Assembly (NCBI RefSeq): GCF_014649755.1
Contig: NZ_BMTQ01000018.1
Location: 105,722-169,721 of the forward strand
Source of the DNA: Streptomyces litmocidini
GTDB taxonomy: Bacteria > Actinomycetota > Actinomycetes > Streptomycetales > Streptomycetaceae
Direction: 5' to 3'
DNA length: 64,000 bases
Shown here one piece after another: positions 17,764 to 25,990 of this stretch (within the stretch, counting starts at the first letter, position 1; the number at the start of each line of letters is the position of its first letter). Both the position numbers and the translations under genes were made by a program. The notes beneath the pieces were generated by a model that saw nothing but the letters and a program-made list of their open reading frames with translations, made no database searches and had not been told where the DNA came from.

Positions 17764-18416
17764 GCGTCGAGATCGCCCTGCGCGCCGCCCGGGTCCGCTA
17801 CGGCCCCCTGGAGGCCCTGCACGGTCTCGACCTGCCCGTGCCGGCCGGTACGGTGACGGTCCTCCTGGGCCGCAACGGCGCGGGCCGGACGACCGCCCTG
17901 CGCGCCCTGGCCGGCACGGTGGGGCTCGCGGCGGGCCGGGTGGAGTGGCGCGGGGCCGACGTGACCCGCCTCCCGGCGCACGAACGGGCGCGCCGCGGGC
18001 TGTGCTTCGTACCGGACCTGCGGGCGGTGTACGCGGGCCTCACCGTCGCCGAGAACCTCGCGCTCGCCGCACCCGGCGCCGACGCGCCCGACGCCACCGC
18101 CCCGTACCCGGAGCTGGTCCCCCTCCTGTCCAGGACGGCCGGGACGCTGTCCGGCGGGGAGCGCCGGATGCTGGCGGTCTCCCGTGCGCTGCTCTCACGC
18201 GCGCGCGTGGTGCTGGTCGACGAGCCGTCGCTCGGCATGGCCCCGCCGGTCGCGGCCCGCACGTACCGGATGCTCGGCGAGCTCGCCGTGGAGCGCGGGG
18301 CCGCCGTGGTCCTGGCCGAGCAGCGCGTCCCGGAGGGGCTGCCGCACGGCTCGCTCGTGCACGAACTGCGGCGCGGCTCCCGCGCGTCGAGCGGGGAGCC
18401 GGCCGAGTACCGCTGA
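17760..18416 (+). CDS. LivF-type ABC ATPase with altered Walker A
   Basis: A 218-residue ATP-binding protein matching LivF: signature LSGGERRMLAVSRALL, Walker B RVVLVDEPSLGMAP, and the LivF-typical AEQ in place of the switch histidine. The Walker A reads GRNGAGRTT, with arginine where the catalytic lysine of GxxGxGKT belongs; the partner LivG domain has a normal lysine. The Q-loop region is FVPDLRAVYAGLTVAENL, also diverged from the usual VPEGR. Starts GTG in GTGA overlap with the fused permease/ATPase. Possibly a degenerate nucleotide site in an asymmetric ABC pair. Shorter than usual LivF (about 235). Confidence 0.85.
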   Translation: MSVEIALRAARVRYGPLEALHGLDLPVPAGTVTVLLGRNGAGRTTALRALAGTVGLAAGRVEWRGADVTRLPAHERARRGLCFVPDLRAVYAGLTVAENLALAAPGADAPDATAPYPELVPLLSRTAGTLSGGERRMLAVSRALLSRARVVLVDEPSLGMAPPVAARTYRMLGELAVERGAAVVLAEQRVPEGLPHGSLVHELRRGSRASSGEPAEYR

Positions 18417-18428
18417 GGCCACCGGACG

Positions 18429-19070
18429 TCAGAGCGGGTCGATCCGCAGCATGGTGCCGACGACGATCCGGTTCGGATCGGGTCCGATCAGGCTCCGGTT
18501 CGCCGCGTACAGCGCCTGCCAGCCGCCCTTGACCGCGAAGCGGCGGGCGATCGAGCCGAGCGTGTCGCCGGCCTGGACGGTGTGGACGCGCCCGGACAGG
18601 CCGTACCGCTGGGAGCAGACGGGCCAGGCCCCCCACCCCTGGGTGCGCAGCACCTCCTCGGCGACGGTGATCTGCTGCTGCCGGGTCGCCAGGTCGGCGC
18701 GGCGGGCGTACTTCAGTCCGCCGTGCTCGACCCAGGTGGGATGCCAGAACTGGAGGCCGCCGTAGAAGCCGTTGCCGGTGTTGACGTGCCAGCGTCCGCT
18801 GCTCTCGCACTCGGCGACGCAGCCCCACGGCCACTGGTCCCCCGCGCAGGCGTACGAGGGCACGGCGGCCGGCTCCCGGAGCGCGTCCGGCACGCCCGGG
18901 AGCGCGGCGGAGGCCTCCCGTACGCCGCCCGGCTGCTCCCGCGCCCCGGTGACCACGCCCGGGACGGACCCCGGGGGCGTGGCCCGGGCGGGCGCCGGTG
19001 CCAGGGTCAGGAGCGCGGCCGCGGACGCCGCCACGAGGGAGCCCGCCGTCCAAAATCGGATCTTCGACAT
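18429..19070 (-). CDS. Rpf-like transglycosylase with C-terminal LysM
   Basis: A 213-residue secreted cell-wall enzyme. The signal peptide ends about residue 30 (APARA). A variable linker is followed by an Rpf/transglycosylase-like domain at about 75-150: CVAECESSGRWHVNTGNGFY carries the catalytic glutamate, followed by GGLQFWHPTWVEHGG. A LysM peptidoglycan-binding domain occupies about 163-213 (VHTVQAGDTLGSIARRF). Such resuscitation-promoting-factor-like proteins cleave peptidoglycan during spore germination and growth. Convergent with the LivF gene, 12 bases apart. No c-di-AMP (ydaO) riboswitch typical of rpfA leaders was recognised upstream in the 247-base gap. Confidence 0.9.
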   Translation of the reverse strand: MSKIRFWTAGSLVAASAAALLTLAPAPARATPPGSVPGVVTGAREQPGGVREASAALPGVPDALREPAAVPSYACAGDQWPWGCVAECESSGRWHVNTGNGFYGGLQFWHPTWVEHGGLKYARRADLATRQQQITVAEEVLRTQGWGAWPVCSQRYGLSGRVHTVQAGDTLGSIARRFAVKGGWQALYAANRSLIGPDPNRIVVGTMLRIDPL

Positions 19071-19317
19071 CGGGGAAGGCTAGGCAGCCCCCCGCCGCCC
19101 CCGGCCCGTGCCGCGCGGAACACCGTTCACACCCCACCCGGTCGGAGTCACGGCCCCGGACGGGCACGGACGCCCCCGGACGGCCCGGGACGCACACGCC
19201 ACCGGCAACTTGCCCCGCTTCCGCGCGTGACCCCGGCCGAGGCTGACCCGTTGAACTCGGCATGAGACGCCCGGGAACGGCCCGGCGTCCCCCCGTACCG
19301 AGTCCAGGGAGCCCCCC

Positions 19318-20100
19318 GTGCCGCGCATGCTCGACGTCAGCGAGGACGTACGCGCCGAGATCGGCGACGAAGAAGCGGACCGGCTGCTGGCCGGCGACAA
19401 CGCCCCGGGCAGTTACGACTGCACCTCCTGCCGCACGCCGGGAGACTCCGACCAGGAGCGCACCAGCACGGTGCTGTTCGTCGGCGAGGAGACCGCGGTC
19501 CTCGCGTTCGCCCACGCCAGCTGCATCCCGTCGCAGGTCGTCCGGGTCGCCGAGGAGCAGCTCCAGGGCGCCGTCGCCTCCATCACGGCGTCCGACGCCG
19601 CCGAAGCGCTCTCCGCCTCCCACCCCGAGCAGGCCGTGCTCGGGGTCACCAGCGGTCTCGTCCTGATCGAGGGCGAGCTGCACCCGGCGCTCGTCGTGGA
19701 GCCGACCGCCCCGGTGGCCCGTCCCGGTTCGGACGGCCTCGCCGACGAGTTCCTCCCGCTCCTGGCCGAGCAGGGCTTCCAGCCGGTCATGGACCTGAAC
19801 GCGAAGCCGACGATGCTGCCGGGCTGGTCGGTCCTGGTCGCCATGGGCCAGCTGCACTCCGTGCTCCAGCCGGGGCCGGGCGGCGCCGGCCAGGCCGCCT
19901 GGTGGCAGGCGCACCAGCCGCTCCAGGTCACCGAGGGCTGGCGCGCGGCGGCCAACAAGTCGCACACGGTCCTGGTCTTCGCCGCCCCGGTGGGCTCGAT
20001 CGGCCAGCAGCCGCGCGAGGACCTGCTGCGCGACGCCCTGGAGAAGGCGGCCGCGAACGGCCGTCTGGTGGCCGCCGCCATGCCGCTGGCCGGCACCTGA
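19318..20100 (+). CDS. conserved protein of unknown function, 260 aa
   Basis: Starts GTG after AGGGAG with six bases spacing; an ATG three codons on is possible. Contains a CxxC pair near the N-terminus (YDCTSCRTPGDSD) and the later HASCIP, perhaps a small metal site, then mixed alpha/beta sequence without a recognised domain. Soluble, no signal peptide or membrane segment. It resembles a streptomycete conserved hypothetical family, but I cannot assign a function. It is followed after 158 bases by a smaller unknown gene in the same direction. Confidence 0.75.
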   Translation: MPRMLDVSEDVRAEIGDEEADRLLAGDNAPGSYDCTSCRTPGDSDQERTSTVLFVGEETAVLAFAHASCIPSQVVRVAEEQLQGAVASITASDAAEALSASHPEQAVLGVTSGLVLIEGELHPALVVEPTAPVARPGSDGLADEFLPLLAEQGFQPVMDLNAKPTMLPGWSVLVAMGQLHSVLQPGPGGAGQAAWWQAHQPLQVTEGWRAAANKSHTVLVFAAPVGSIGQQPREDLLRDALEKAAANGRLVAAAMPLAGT

Positions 20101-20258
20101 TGGAGGACGGCCGGCCGGGCATACGGCGGGCACGGCAGCTCCCGGGGGCCGGACCGGACGCTCCGGGGGCGGGTGTGCCGGCCGTGCCGCGTCCCCGGAG
20201 CGCTCCCCTTTCGGAGAGCCGCCCGCATCCGACGGACGGCGGGGTCGTTGGCACCTAT

Positions 20259-20573
20259 GTGCACCCATACGACCCCTTCACCCAGCCGTATCCGAGCCCG
20301 ATCCCCGCGATGCGTCCCGCGCGGGACGTCACGGCAGGCTCGTCGCCGACGCCGATCTACGACGCCCTGTACTCGGAGTACCGCAGGTCGTTCCGTACGC
20401 TGCCGGGCGACCGCAGCGGCGAGGAGGAGCTGAGCTTCCGGGCCTTCGGCACGGTCCTGAGCACGGGCGTGCGCGGGCGCCGGCACGCGAGCGGGTATCC
20501 GACGCCCTGGTCGGGGCAGCAGCACCCCCCCACCCAGGCGGCACTGCCACCGGGCCCCCGCAAGGGTCTCTAG
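20259..20573 (+). CDS. small protein of unknown function
   Basis: A 104-residue frame beginning GTG (VHPYDPFTQPYPSPIPAM), rich in Pro, Tyr and Arg, with a more regular central part IYDALYSEYRRSFRTLPGDR and FRAFGTVLSTG. Coding-type GC distribution continues to a TAG stop just ahead of a large terminator palindrome. The start is uncertain: no clear ribosome binding site, and GTG codons at 20175 and 20184 are in frame. Function unknown. Confidence 0.55.
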   Translation: MHPYDPFTQPYPSPIPAMRPARDVTAGSSPTPIYDALYSEYRRSFRTLPGDRSGEEELSFRAFGTVLSTGVRGRRHASGYPTPWSGQQHPPTQAALPPGPRKGL

Positions 20574-20588
20574 TACCGAAGCGGACAG

Positions 20589-20656
20589 GCGGAGTGAGGT
20601 ACGGCGGAGGGCCGGTACTCGATCGAGTACCGGCCCTCCGCCGTACCTCACTCCGC
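20589..20656. terminator. 68-base perfect palindrome, bidirectional terminator
   Basis: The 34-base arms 20589-20622 and 20623-20656 are exact reverse complements with no spacer (centre TCGATCGA). It lies between the convergent small gene ending at 20573 and der ending at 20676, so it can end transcription in both directions. It is far longer than usual terminator stems. Confidence 0.85.
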
Positions 20657-20675
20657 GGGTGTCACCCCGCGGGCG

Positions 20676-22124
20676 TCACTTCTTGCGGCCGCGCTTCTCG
20701 CGCACCCGGACCGAGATGTGGATCGGGGTGCCCTCGAAACCGAACTCCTCGCGCAGCCGGCGCTCGATGAAGCGGCGGTAGCCGGCCTCCAGGAAGCCGG
20801 AGGCGAAGAGGACGAAGCGGGGCGGCTTGGTGCCGGCCTGCGTGCCGAAGAGGATGCGGGGCTGCTTGCCGCCGCGGACCGGGTGCGGGTGGGCGGCGAC
20901 GATCTCGCCCAGGAACGCGTTGAGCCGGCCGGTGGGGACACGGGTCTCCCAGCCGGCGAGGGCGGTCTCGATGGCCGGGACCAGCTTCTCCATGTGACGG
21001 CCGGTCTTGGCGGAGACGTTCACCCGGGGCGCCCAGGCGACCTGCTGCATCTCGGTCTCGATCTCGCGCTCGAGGTAGTAGCGGCGCTCCTCGTCGAGCT
21101 CGTCCCACTTGTTGTAGGCGATGACGATGGCGCGGCCGGACTCGACCGCCATCGTGATGATGCGCTGGTCCTGGACCGAGATGTTGTCGGTGGTGTCGAT
21201 GAGGATGACGGCCACCTCCGCCTTCTCGACGGCGGCCGCGGTCCGCAGGGAGGCGTAGTAGTCCGCGCCCTCCTGGAGGTGGACCTTCTTGCGGATGCCG
21301 GCGGTGTCGACGAACTTCCACGTCACGCCGCCGAGCTCGATGAGCTCGTCGACCGGGTCGCGGGTGGTGCCGGCCAGCTCGTTGACGACGACCCGGTCCT
21401 CGCCCGCCACCTTGTTGAGCAGGGAGGACTTCCCGACGTTCGGGCGGCCGATGAGGGCGATGCGGCGGGGGCCCCCGACCGCGTTGCCGAAGCGCTGCGC
21501 GGGGGCCTCGGGCAGCTTCTTCAGGACCTCGTCCAGGAGGTCGCCGGTGCCGCGGCCGTGCAGCGAGGAGACGGGGAACGGCTCGCCGAGGCCCAGGGAC
21601 CAGAGCATGGCCGCGTCGGCCTCTCCGGACTGGCCGTCGACCTTGTTCGCGGCGAGGACGACCGGCTTCCCGGCGCGGCGGAGCAGCTTGACGACGGCCT
21701 CGTCGGTGTCGGTGGCGCCGACGGTGGCGTCCACGACGAAGAGGCAGGCGTCGGCGGCCTCGATGGCGTACTCGGCCTGGGCGGCGACGGAGGCGTCGAT
21801 GCCGAGGACGTCCTGCTCCCAGCCGCCGGTGTCGACGACCTTGAAGCGGCGGCCGGCCCACTCGGCCTCGTACGTGACGCGGTCGCGGGTGACGCCCGGC
21901 TTGTCCTCGACGACGGCCTCGCGGCGGCCGATGATGCGGTTCACCAGGGTCGACTTGCCGACGTTCGGGCGGCCGACGACGGCGAGGACGGGGAGCGGGC
22001 CGTGGCCGGCCTCCTCGATCGCGCCCTCGACGTCCTCGACGTCGAAGCCCTCTTCCGCGGCGAGCTCCATGAACTCCGCGTACTCGGCGTCGCCAAGTGC
22101 CCCGTGGTCGTGCTGGTCGTTCAT
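20676..22124 (-). CDS. der: ribosome-assembly GTPase Der (EngA)
   Basis: A 482-residue double GTPase for 50S ribosomal subunit maturation. G domain 1 (about 45-205) has GRPNVGKST, DTGG and NKVD; G domain 2 (about 220-390) has GRPNVGKSS, DTAG and NKWD. A KH-like domain ends the protein with the basic tail RVREKRGRKK. An acidic N-terminal extension of about 40 residues is typical for actinobacteria. It follows plsC and cmk in the same direction, the same block order as in other actinobacteria (cmk-der). Confidence 0.97.
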   Translation of the reverse strand: MNDQHDHGALGDAEYAEFMELAAEEGFDVEDVEGAIEEAGHGPLPVLAVVGRPNVGKSTLVNRIIGRREAVVEDKPGVTRDRVTYEAEWAGRRFKVVDTGGWEQDVLGIDASVAAQAEYAIEAADACLFVVDATVGATDTDEAVVKLLRRAGKPVVLAANKVDGQSGEADAAMLWSLGLGEPFPVSSLHGRGTGDLLDEVLKKLPEAPAQRFGNAVGGPRRIALIGRPNVGKSSLLNKVAGEDRVVVNELAGTTRDPVDELIELGGVTWKFVDTAGIRKKVHLQEGADYYASLRTAAAVEKAEVAVILIDTTDNISVQDQRIITMAVESGRAIVIAYNKWDELDEERRYYLEREIETEMQQVAWAPRVNVSAKTGRHMEKLVPAIETALAGWETRVPTGRLNAFLGEIVAAHPHPVRGGKQPRILFGTQAGTKPPRFVLFASGFLEAGYRRFIERRLREEFGFEGTPIHISVRVREKRGRKK

Positions 22125-22200
22125 GAAGTCCGTTCCTTGATCATTCGTGGTCGGTGGTCCCGGACGGCCGGAGCCGTGGAGCCACTACTGAGAGTGTCGC

Positions 22201-22845
22201 TCAGCGCCCGGTGAGGCGCCTGGCGTTTTCCAGGTGGGCGGTGAGCTTCCCCTGGATCCGTACGGTGGCCTCGTCGAGCGCCTTGCGGGTGCGGCGGCCG
22301 GATCCGTCCCCCGCCTCGAAGGCGTCGCCGAAGACGACGTCGACGCGGCCGCGCAGCGGAGGCAGTGCCTTGACCAACCGTCCGCGGCGCTCGGTGCTTC
22401 CCAGCACGGCGACCGGGACGATCGGCGCGCCGCTGCGGACGGCGAAGTACGCCAGGCCCGCGCGCAGCGAGGCGAAGTCGCCGTCGCCGCGGGTGCCCTC
22501 GGGGAAGATCCCGAGGACGCCGCCCTGCTCCAGGACGCCCAGGGCGTCGCCGATCGCCTTGCGGTCGGTCGAGTCCCGGTCGACCTTGAGCTGCCCGATG
22601 CCCTCCAGGAAGTCGCCGAGCGGGCCGACGAACGCCTCCTTCTTGATGAGGAAGTGCACGGGACGCGGGGCGGTGCCCATGAGCATGGGGCCGTCGATGT
22701 TGTGCGCGTGGTTGACGGCGAATATGACGGGGCCGGAGGACGGCACCCGCCAGGCGCCGAGGACGCGCGGCCTCCAGAGGCCGTACATCAGCCCGATGCC
22801 GATGCGACGGCCGACGGCGGCGCCCTTCGCGGAGGGCAGGGTCAC
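22201..22845 (-). CDS. 1-acylglycerol-3-phosphate acyltransferase (PlsC family)
   Basis: A 214-residue acyltransferase of phospholipid synthesis. The catalytic NHxxxxD motif is VNHAHNIDGPML (about 44-55), and the glycerol-phosphate binding motif is FPEGTRGDGD (about 110-119); IVPVAVLGS is the fourth block. Expected at the cytoplasmic membrane face, transferring acyl groups to lysophosphatidate. The start is GTG 22845, overlapping the cmk stop as GTGA; an in-frame start further upstream would lie wholly inside cmk and is less likely. Genes cmk-plsC-der form one operon. Confidence 0.92.
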   Translation of the reverse strand: MTLPSAKGAAVGRRIGIGLMYGLWRPRVLGAWRVPSSGPVIFAVNHAHNIDGPMLMGTAPRPVHFLIKKEAFVGPLGDFLEGIGQLKVDRDSTDRKAIGDALGVLEQGGVLGIFPEGTRGDGDFASLRAGLAYFAVRSGAPIVPVAVLGSTERRGRLVKALPPLRGRVDVVFGDAFEAGDGSGRRTRKALDEATVRIQGKLTAHLENARRLTGR

Positions 22846-23516
22846 TTGACGGCCGCCCTCTTCTCCTCGACGAGGGTGACGACGCACTCGATGACCTGGT
22901 CCAGGCTGAGCTCGGTGGTGTCGACCTCGACGGCGTCGTCGGCCTTGGCGAGCGGGGAGGTCTTACGGCTGGAGTCCGCCGCGTCCCGCTTGATCAGGGC
23001 CTCCTTCGTCGCGTGCACGTCGACGCCCTTGAGCTCGCCGGAGCGGCGGGCGGCACGGGCCTCGGGCGAGGCGGTGAGGAAGATCTTCAGGTCGGCGTCG
23101 GGCAGGACGGTGGTGCCGATGTCCCGGCCCTCGACGACGATGCCGGTCCCGGCGCCGCGGGCGATGGACCGCTGGAGCTCCGTGATCAGGCGCCGCACCT
23201 CGGGGACGGCGCTGACGGCGCTGACCTTGGAGGTGACCTCCTCGGTCCGGATCGGGCCCGAGGCGTCGGCGCCGTCGACGGTGATGGTGGGCCGGGCCGG
23301 GTCCGTGCCGGAGACGATGACCGGCTTGGAGGCGGCGTTGGCGACGGCCTCGGCGTCGGTGACGTCGACTCCGTTGCTGATCATCCACCAGGTGATCGCC
23401 CGGTACTGGGCACCGGTGTCGAGGTAGCTCAGCCCCAGCTCGGCGGCGACCGCCTTCGAGGTGCTGGACTTGCCCGTGCCGGAGGGCCCGTCGATGGCGA
23501 CGATCACGGATTCCAC
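22842..23516 (-). CDS. cmk: cytidylate kinase
   Basis: A 224-residue (d)CMP kinase. The P-loop GPSGTGKSSTSKAVA (about 10-24), the YLDTGAQYRAITW substrate region and the VEGRDIGTTVLPDADLKIFL block are diagnostic. Converts CMP/dCMP to CDP/dCDP. GTG start at 23516; the stop overlaps plsC. Upstream lies a 680-base non-coding stretch with a dispersed repeat, so its promoter must lie close to the gene. Confidence 0.97.
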   Translation of the reverse strand: MESVIVAIDGPSGTGKSSTSKAVAAELGLSYLDTGAQYRAITWWMISNGVDVTDAEAVANAASKPVIVSGTDPARPTITVDGADASGPIRTEEVTSKVSAVSAVPEVRRLITELQRSIARGAGTGIVVEGRDIGTTVLPDADLKIFLTASPEARAARRSGELKGVDVHATKEALIKRDAADSSRKTSPLAKADDAVEVDTTELSLDQVIECVVTLVEEKRAAVK

Positions 23517-23810
23517 GGTGGGAACACCTTCCTGGGGTGAACTGTAGGGCCCGGCGGGATGCGGGGGACCCCCACAAGGTTACCGACTCCCGGCCCCCCA
23601 CCGGCCCCGGGCCGGTGGCCCGCCCCACCCACCACGCGGCCCCGGCCCGCCGAGCCGACACCCCCGCGTGCGGAGGTCCGCGCCCGGCGGGGCGACTCCC
23701 GGCGCGGACCGCACCGCCCGCGCACCGCCCGCGGGGCACCCACCTGGCGGGGCGGTGCCCCTCGCCCGTGCGTGCCCGCACTCCGCTGGACGTTGCCCCT
23801 CCCGCCCCCC

Positions 23811-24055
23811 CCGTGTGGGCAATCGTCCCGCTGGGGCGGGACGGGTGGGCACACGGGACGGCGCCATCAGCGGCGCCTCCGCGTTCCGGGCCCGGACCCG
23901 CACCCCGTGTGCGCCGTGCACGGGGTGCGGGTTCAGGCGCGGGAGCCTCGGGCGCCGGCAGGGGCGCCGTCCGTTGTGCCCACCCTCCCCCAAGCTCTCG
24001 GCTCCGCTCGAGCAGGGCCCCCTCGCCCCAGCGGAACGACCGCTCCCAACGGGGG
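23811..24055 (+). repeat. dispersed inverted-repeat element, copy A
   Basis: About 245 bases beginning GTGTGGGCAATCGTCCCGCT and ending with the near-complement AGCGGAACGACCGCTCCCAA. Its two halves fold back on each other as a long imperfect hairpin: the left GGGTGGGCACACGGGACGGCGCC pairs with the right GGGCGCCGTCC..TGTGCCCACCC. Copy B at 40021-40270 is the same sequence in opposite orientation with high identity; copy C at 51628-51796 is partial. Confidence 0.85.
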
Positions 24056-24190
24056 CGAGCGCAGCCCGCAACGGGGGCACGGGGGGCGCCGCCTCAGCGG
24101 GCGCAGCCCACAACGGGGCGCGGGGCGGGCACCGCCCCGACGGGCGCAACCCACGACGGCGGGCGCGAGGGGTGGGCACCGCCCCTCGGC
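24056..24190. repeat. tandem degenerate ~45-base units beside copy A
   Basis: Three units each beginning GCGCA[GA]CCC[GA]C[GA]ACG (about 24060, 24102 and 24145) with GC-rich remainders lead up to the tyrA stop. Similar units flank copy B at 39880-40020. Confidence 0.6.
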
Positions 24191-24198
24191 GGAGCCGC

Positions 24199-25287
24199 TC
24201 AGCCCGTGCGCAGGGCCCAGCCGCGTTCCTGGAGCGCCGCCCCCAGCACCGGCGCCGCCGAGGGTTCGACCATCAGCTGCACCAGACCCGCCTGCTGCCC
24301 GGTCGCGTGCTCGATGCGGACGTCCTCGATGTTGACGCCCGCGCGCCCCGCGTCGGCGAAGATGCGGGCGAGCTCGCCCGGCTGGTCGCTGATGAGGACG
24401 GCGACGGTCTCGTAGGCGGTCGGGGCGGCACCGTGCTTGCCGGGGACGCGGGCGCGCCCGGCGTTGCCGCGGCGCAGGACGTCCTCGACGCCCGACGCCC
24501 CGTCCTGCCGCTTGGACTCGTCGGCGGACTGCAGGGCCCGCAGGGCGCGGACGGTCTCGTCGAGGTCGGCGGCGACGCCGGAGAGGACGTCGGCGACGGG
24601 CCCGGGGTTGGCGGAGAGGATCTCGACCCACATGCGCGGGTCGGAGGCGGCGATGCGGGTGACGTCGCGGATGCCCTGCCCGCAGAGGCGTACGGCGGAC
24701 TCGTCGGCCTCCTCCAGGCGCGCGGCGACCATGGAGGACACCAGCTGCGGGGTGTGGGAGACGAGGGCGACGGCCCGGTCGTGGGCGTCGGCGTCCATGA
24801 CGACGGGGACGGCCCGGCAGAGGGCGACGAGCTCCAGGGCGAGGTTGAGGACCTCGGTGTCGGTGTCCCGGGTGGGGGTGAGGACCCAGGGCCGGCCTTC
24901 GAAGAGGTCGGCGGTGGCGGCGAGCGGCCCCGAGCGTTCCTTGCCGGACATGGGGTGGCTGCCGATGTAGGCGGTGAGGTCGAGGCCCAGGGCCTCCAGT
25001 TCCCGCTTCGGTCCGCCCTTGACGCTGGCCACGTCGAGGTAGCCGCGGGCCAGGCCGGCCGTCATGGCCTCGGCGAGGGTGGTGGCCACGTGGGCGGGGG
25101 GCACGGCGACGATGGCGAGGTCCACGGGGCCTTCGGGCGCCTCGTCGGTGCCCGCGCCGAGCGCGGCGGCCGTGCTGGCGCGTGCCGGGTCGTGGTCCCG
25201 CAGGTGGACCGTGACGCCCCGGGCCGCGAGGGCGATGGCGGCGGAGGTGCCGATCAGGCCGGTACCGATGACGAGCGCTGTTCTCAC
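24199..25287 (-). CDS. tyrA: prephenate dehydrogenase with ACT domain
   Basis: A 362-residue enzyme of tyrosine synthesis converting prephenate to 4-hydroxyphenylpyruvate with NAD. The N-terminal Rossmann motif is VIGTGLIGTSAAIAL; the substrate region has GSHPMSGKERSGP with the conserved His. The all-helical domain follows to about residue 280. A C-terminal ACT domain (about 290-360, VLISDQPGELARIFADAG) points to allosteric control, probably by tyrosine. The GTG start overlaps the aroH stop (GTGA), so it is co-translated with chorismate mutase, the preceding pathway step. Confidence 0.95.
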   Translation of the reverse strand: MRTALVIGTGLIGTSAAIALAARGVTVHLRDHDPARASTAAALGAGTDEAPEGPVDLAIVAVPPAHVATTLAEAMTAGLARGYLDVASVKGGPKRELEALGLDLTAYIGSHPMSGKERSGPLAATADLFEGRPWVLTPTRDTDTEVLNLALELVALCRAVPVVMDADAHDRAVALVSHTPQLVSSMVAARLEEADESAVRLCGQGIRDVTRIAASDPRMWVEILSANPGPVADVLSGVAADLDETVRALRALQSADESKRQDGASGVEDVLRRGNAGRARVPGKHGAAPTAYETVAVLISDQPGELARIFADAGRAGVNIEDVRIEHATGQQAGLVQLMVEPSAAPVLGAALQERGWALRTG

Positions 25288-25652
25288 TGGGCGATGTCCT
25301 TGCGCAGGGCGGCCGCGGCGCCGAGGTAGACGTGCGCGATCCGGGACTTGGGCAGTTCGGTCTCGACGTGGGCGAGGAGCCGGACGACCCTCGGCATCGC
25401 CCCTTCGATGTCGAGTTCCTGTGCGCAGAGCAGGGGTACGTCAGCCATGCCGATCCCGAGGTGCCGGGCCGCGGCGGCGGGGAAGTCGCTGTGCAGATCG
25501 GGCGTGGCGGTGAACCAGATGCTGATGAGGTCGTCGGCGGTGAGGTGGTTGCGCTCGAGGACGGCGGTGAGCAGTTCCTCGACCTGCTCGCGCATGTGTC
25601 CGGCCTCGTCCCGTTCCAGCTGGACGGCGCCTCGGACCGCTCGTACCGCCAC
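25284..25652 (-). CDS. aroH: chorismate mutase, AroH class
   Basis: A 122-residue monofunctional chorismate mutase converting chorismate to prephenate. The AroH trimeric fold is recognised from VRAVRGAVQLERDEAGHM, the FTATPDLHSDFPA block and the VPLLCAQELDIEGAMPRVVR block with its conserved C and E residues, and the C-terminal HVYLGAAAALRKDI. GTG start at 25652 follows AAGGAG with ideal spacing. Coupled by overlap to tyrA, forming a two-step operon to 4-hydroxyphenylpyruvate. Confidence 0.96.
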   Translation of the reverse strand: MAVRAVRGAVQLERDEAGHMREQVEELLTAVLERNHLTADDLISIWFTATPDLHSDFPAAAARHLGIGMADVPLLCAQELDIEGAMPRVVRLLAHVETELPKSRIAHVYLGAAAALRKDIAQ

Positions 25653-25990
25653 GTCGTGCTCCTTCGCCTGCGTCAGTGCTCTGTTCAGCCTAGTCAGCGG
25701 CGGGGCGGGTGCGCCGCCGCGCCCGCCCTCCGAGACGGAGGAGGGGCGTCGGCACCGTCACCGACCGGCCGACTGCTCCGAGGGGGCTCCCGGGGGGGCG
25801 CCGGGATCGCCGCCCGCCACGGCCCCGTCCTCCGTCCGGTCGTCCGGCCGCCGGTCCGGAACGGGCCCCCCGGACCGGACGCTCCGCCACCGGGGGCGCG
25901 CGGCGGGCGGGACGCCCGTGCGGGGGAGCCGGACGCGGGGCACAGGCGTGTCGCGGCTCCCGGGGCGGGGCGCCCGACCAGGCTGGGGGC
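25653..25990. other. divergent intergenic region aroH / Rieske gene
   Basis: 338 very GC-rich bases containing both promoters. A -10-like TAGGCT lies on the minus strand about 45 bases upstream of aroH. A short hairpin CCTCCG-AGA-CGGAGG is at 25727-25741. No gene or clear operator recognised. Confidence 0.4.

Larger units (their letters stand above)
23517..24198. other. 682-base non-coding stretch with repeat element A
   Basis: No gene is supported: frames here are compositional shadows. The cmk-proximal part (23517-23810) has GC-rich short degenerate units. The middle (23811-24055) is a dispersed inverted-repeat element, and the tyrA-proximal part is a tandem array of about 45-base units (24056-24190). 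Confidence 0.75.

Noticed and set aside
15036..18416. Very long open frame of over 1100 codons on the plus strand beside the fused ABC gene
   Set aside because: Only the last part (17760-18416) reads as protein (LivF). The rest is Arg/Gly/Pro-rich shadow of the fused gene in another frame, expected at 72% GC.
19071..19317. ydaO (c-di-AMP) riboswitch upstream of the Rpf-like gene
   Set aside because: Known for rpfA leaders, but the short GC-rich leader here shows no recognisable motif.
23811..24055. Insertion sequence or MITE with transposase
   Set aside because: No transposase frame and no target-site duplication could be recognised; kept as a non-autonomous repeat.
23559..24190. Possible genes in the repeat-bearing gap upstream of cmk
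   Set aside because: All six frames are compositionally biased, lack ribosome binding sites and share no motif; the DNA matches the non-coding element at 40 kb.
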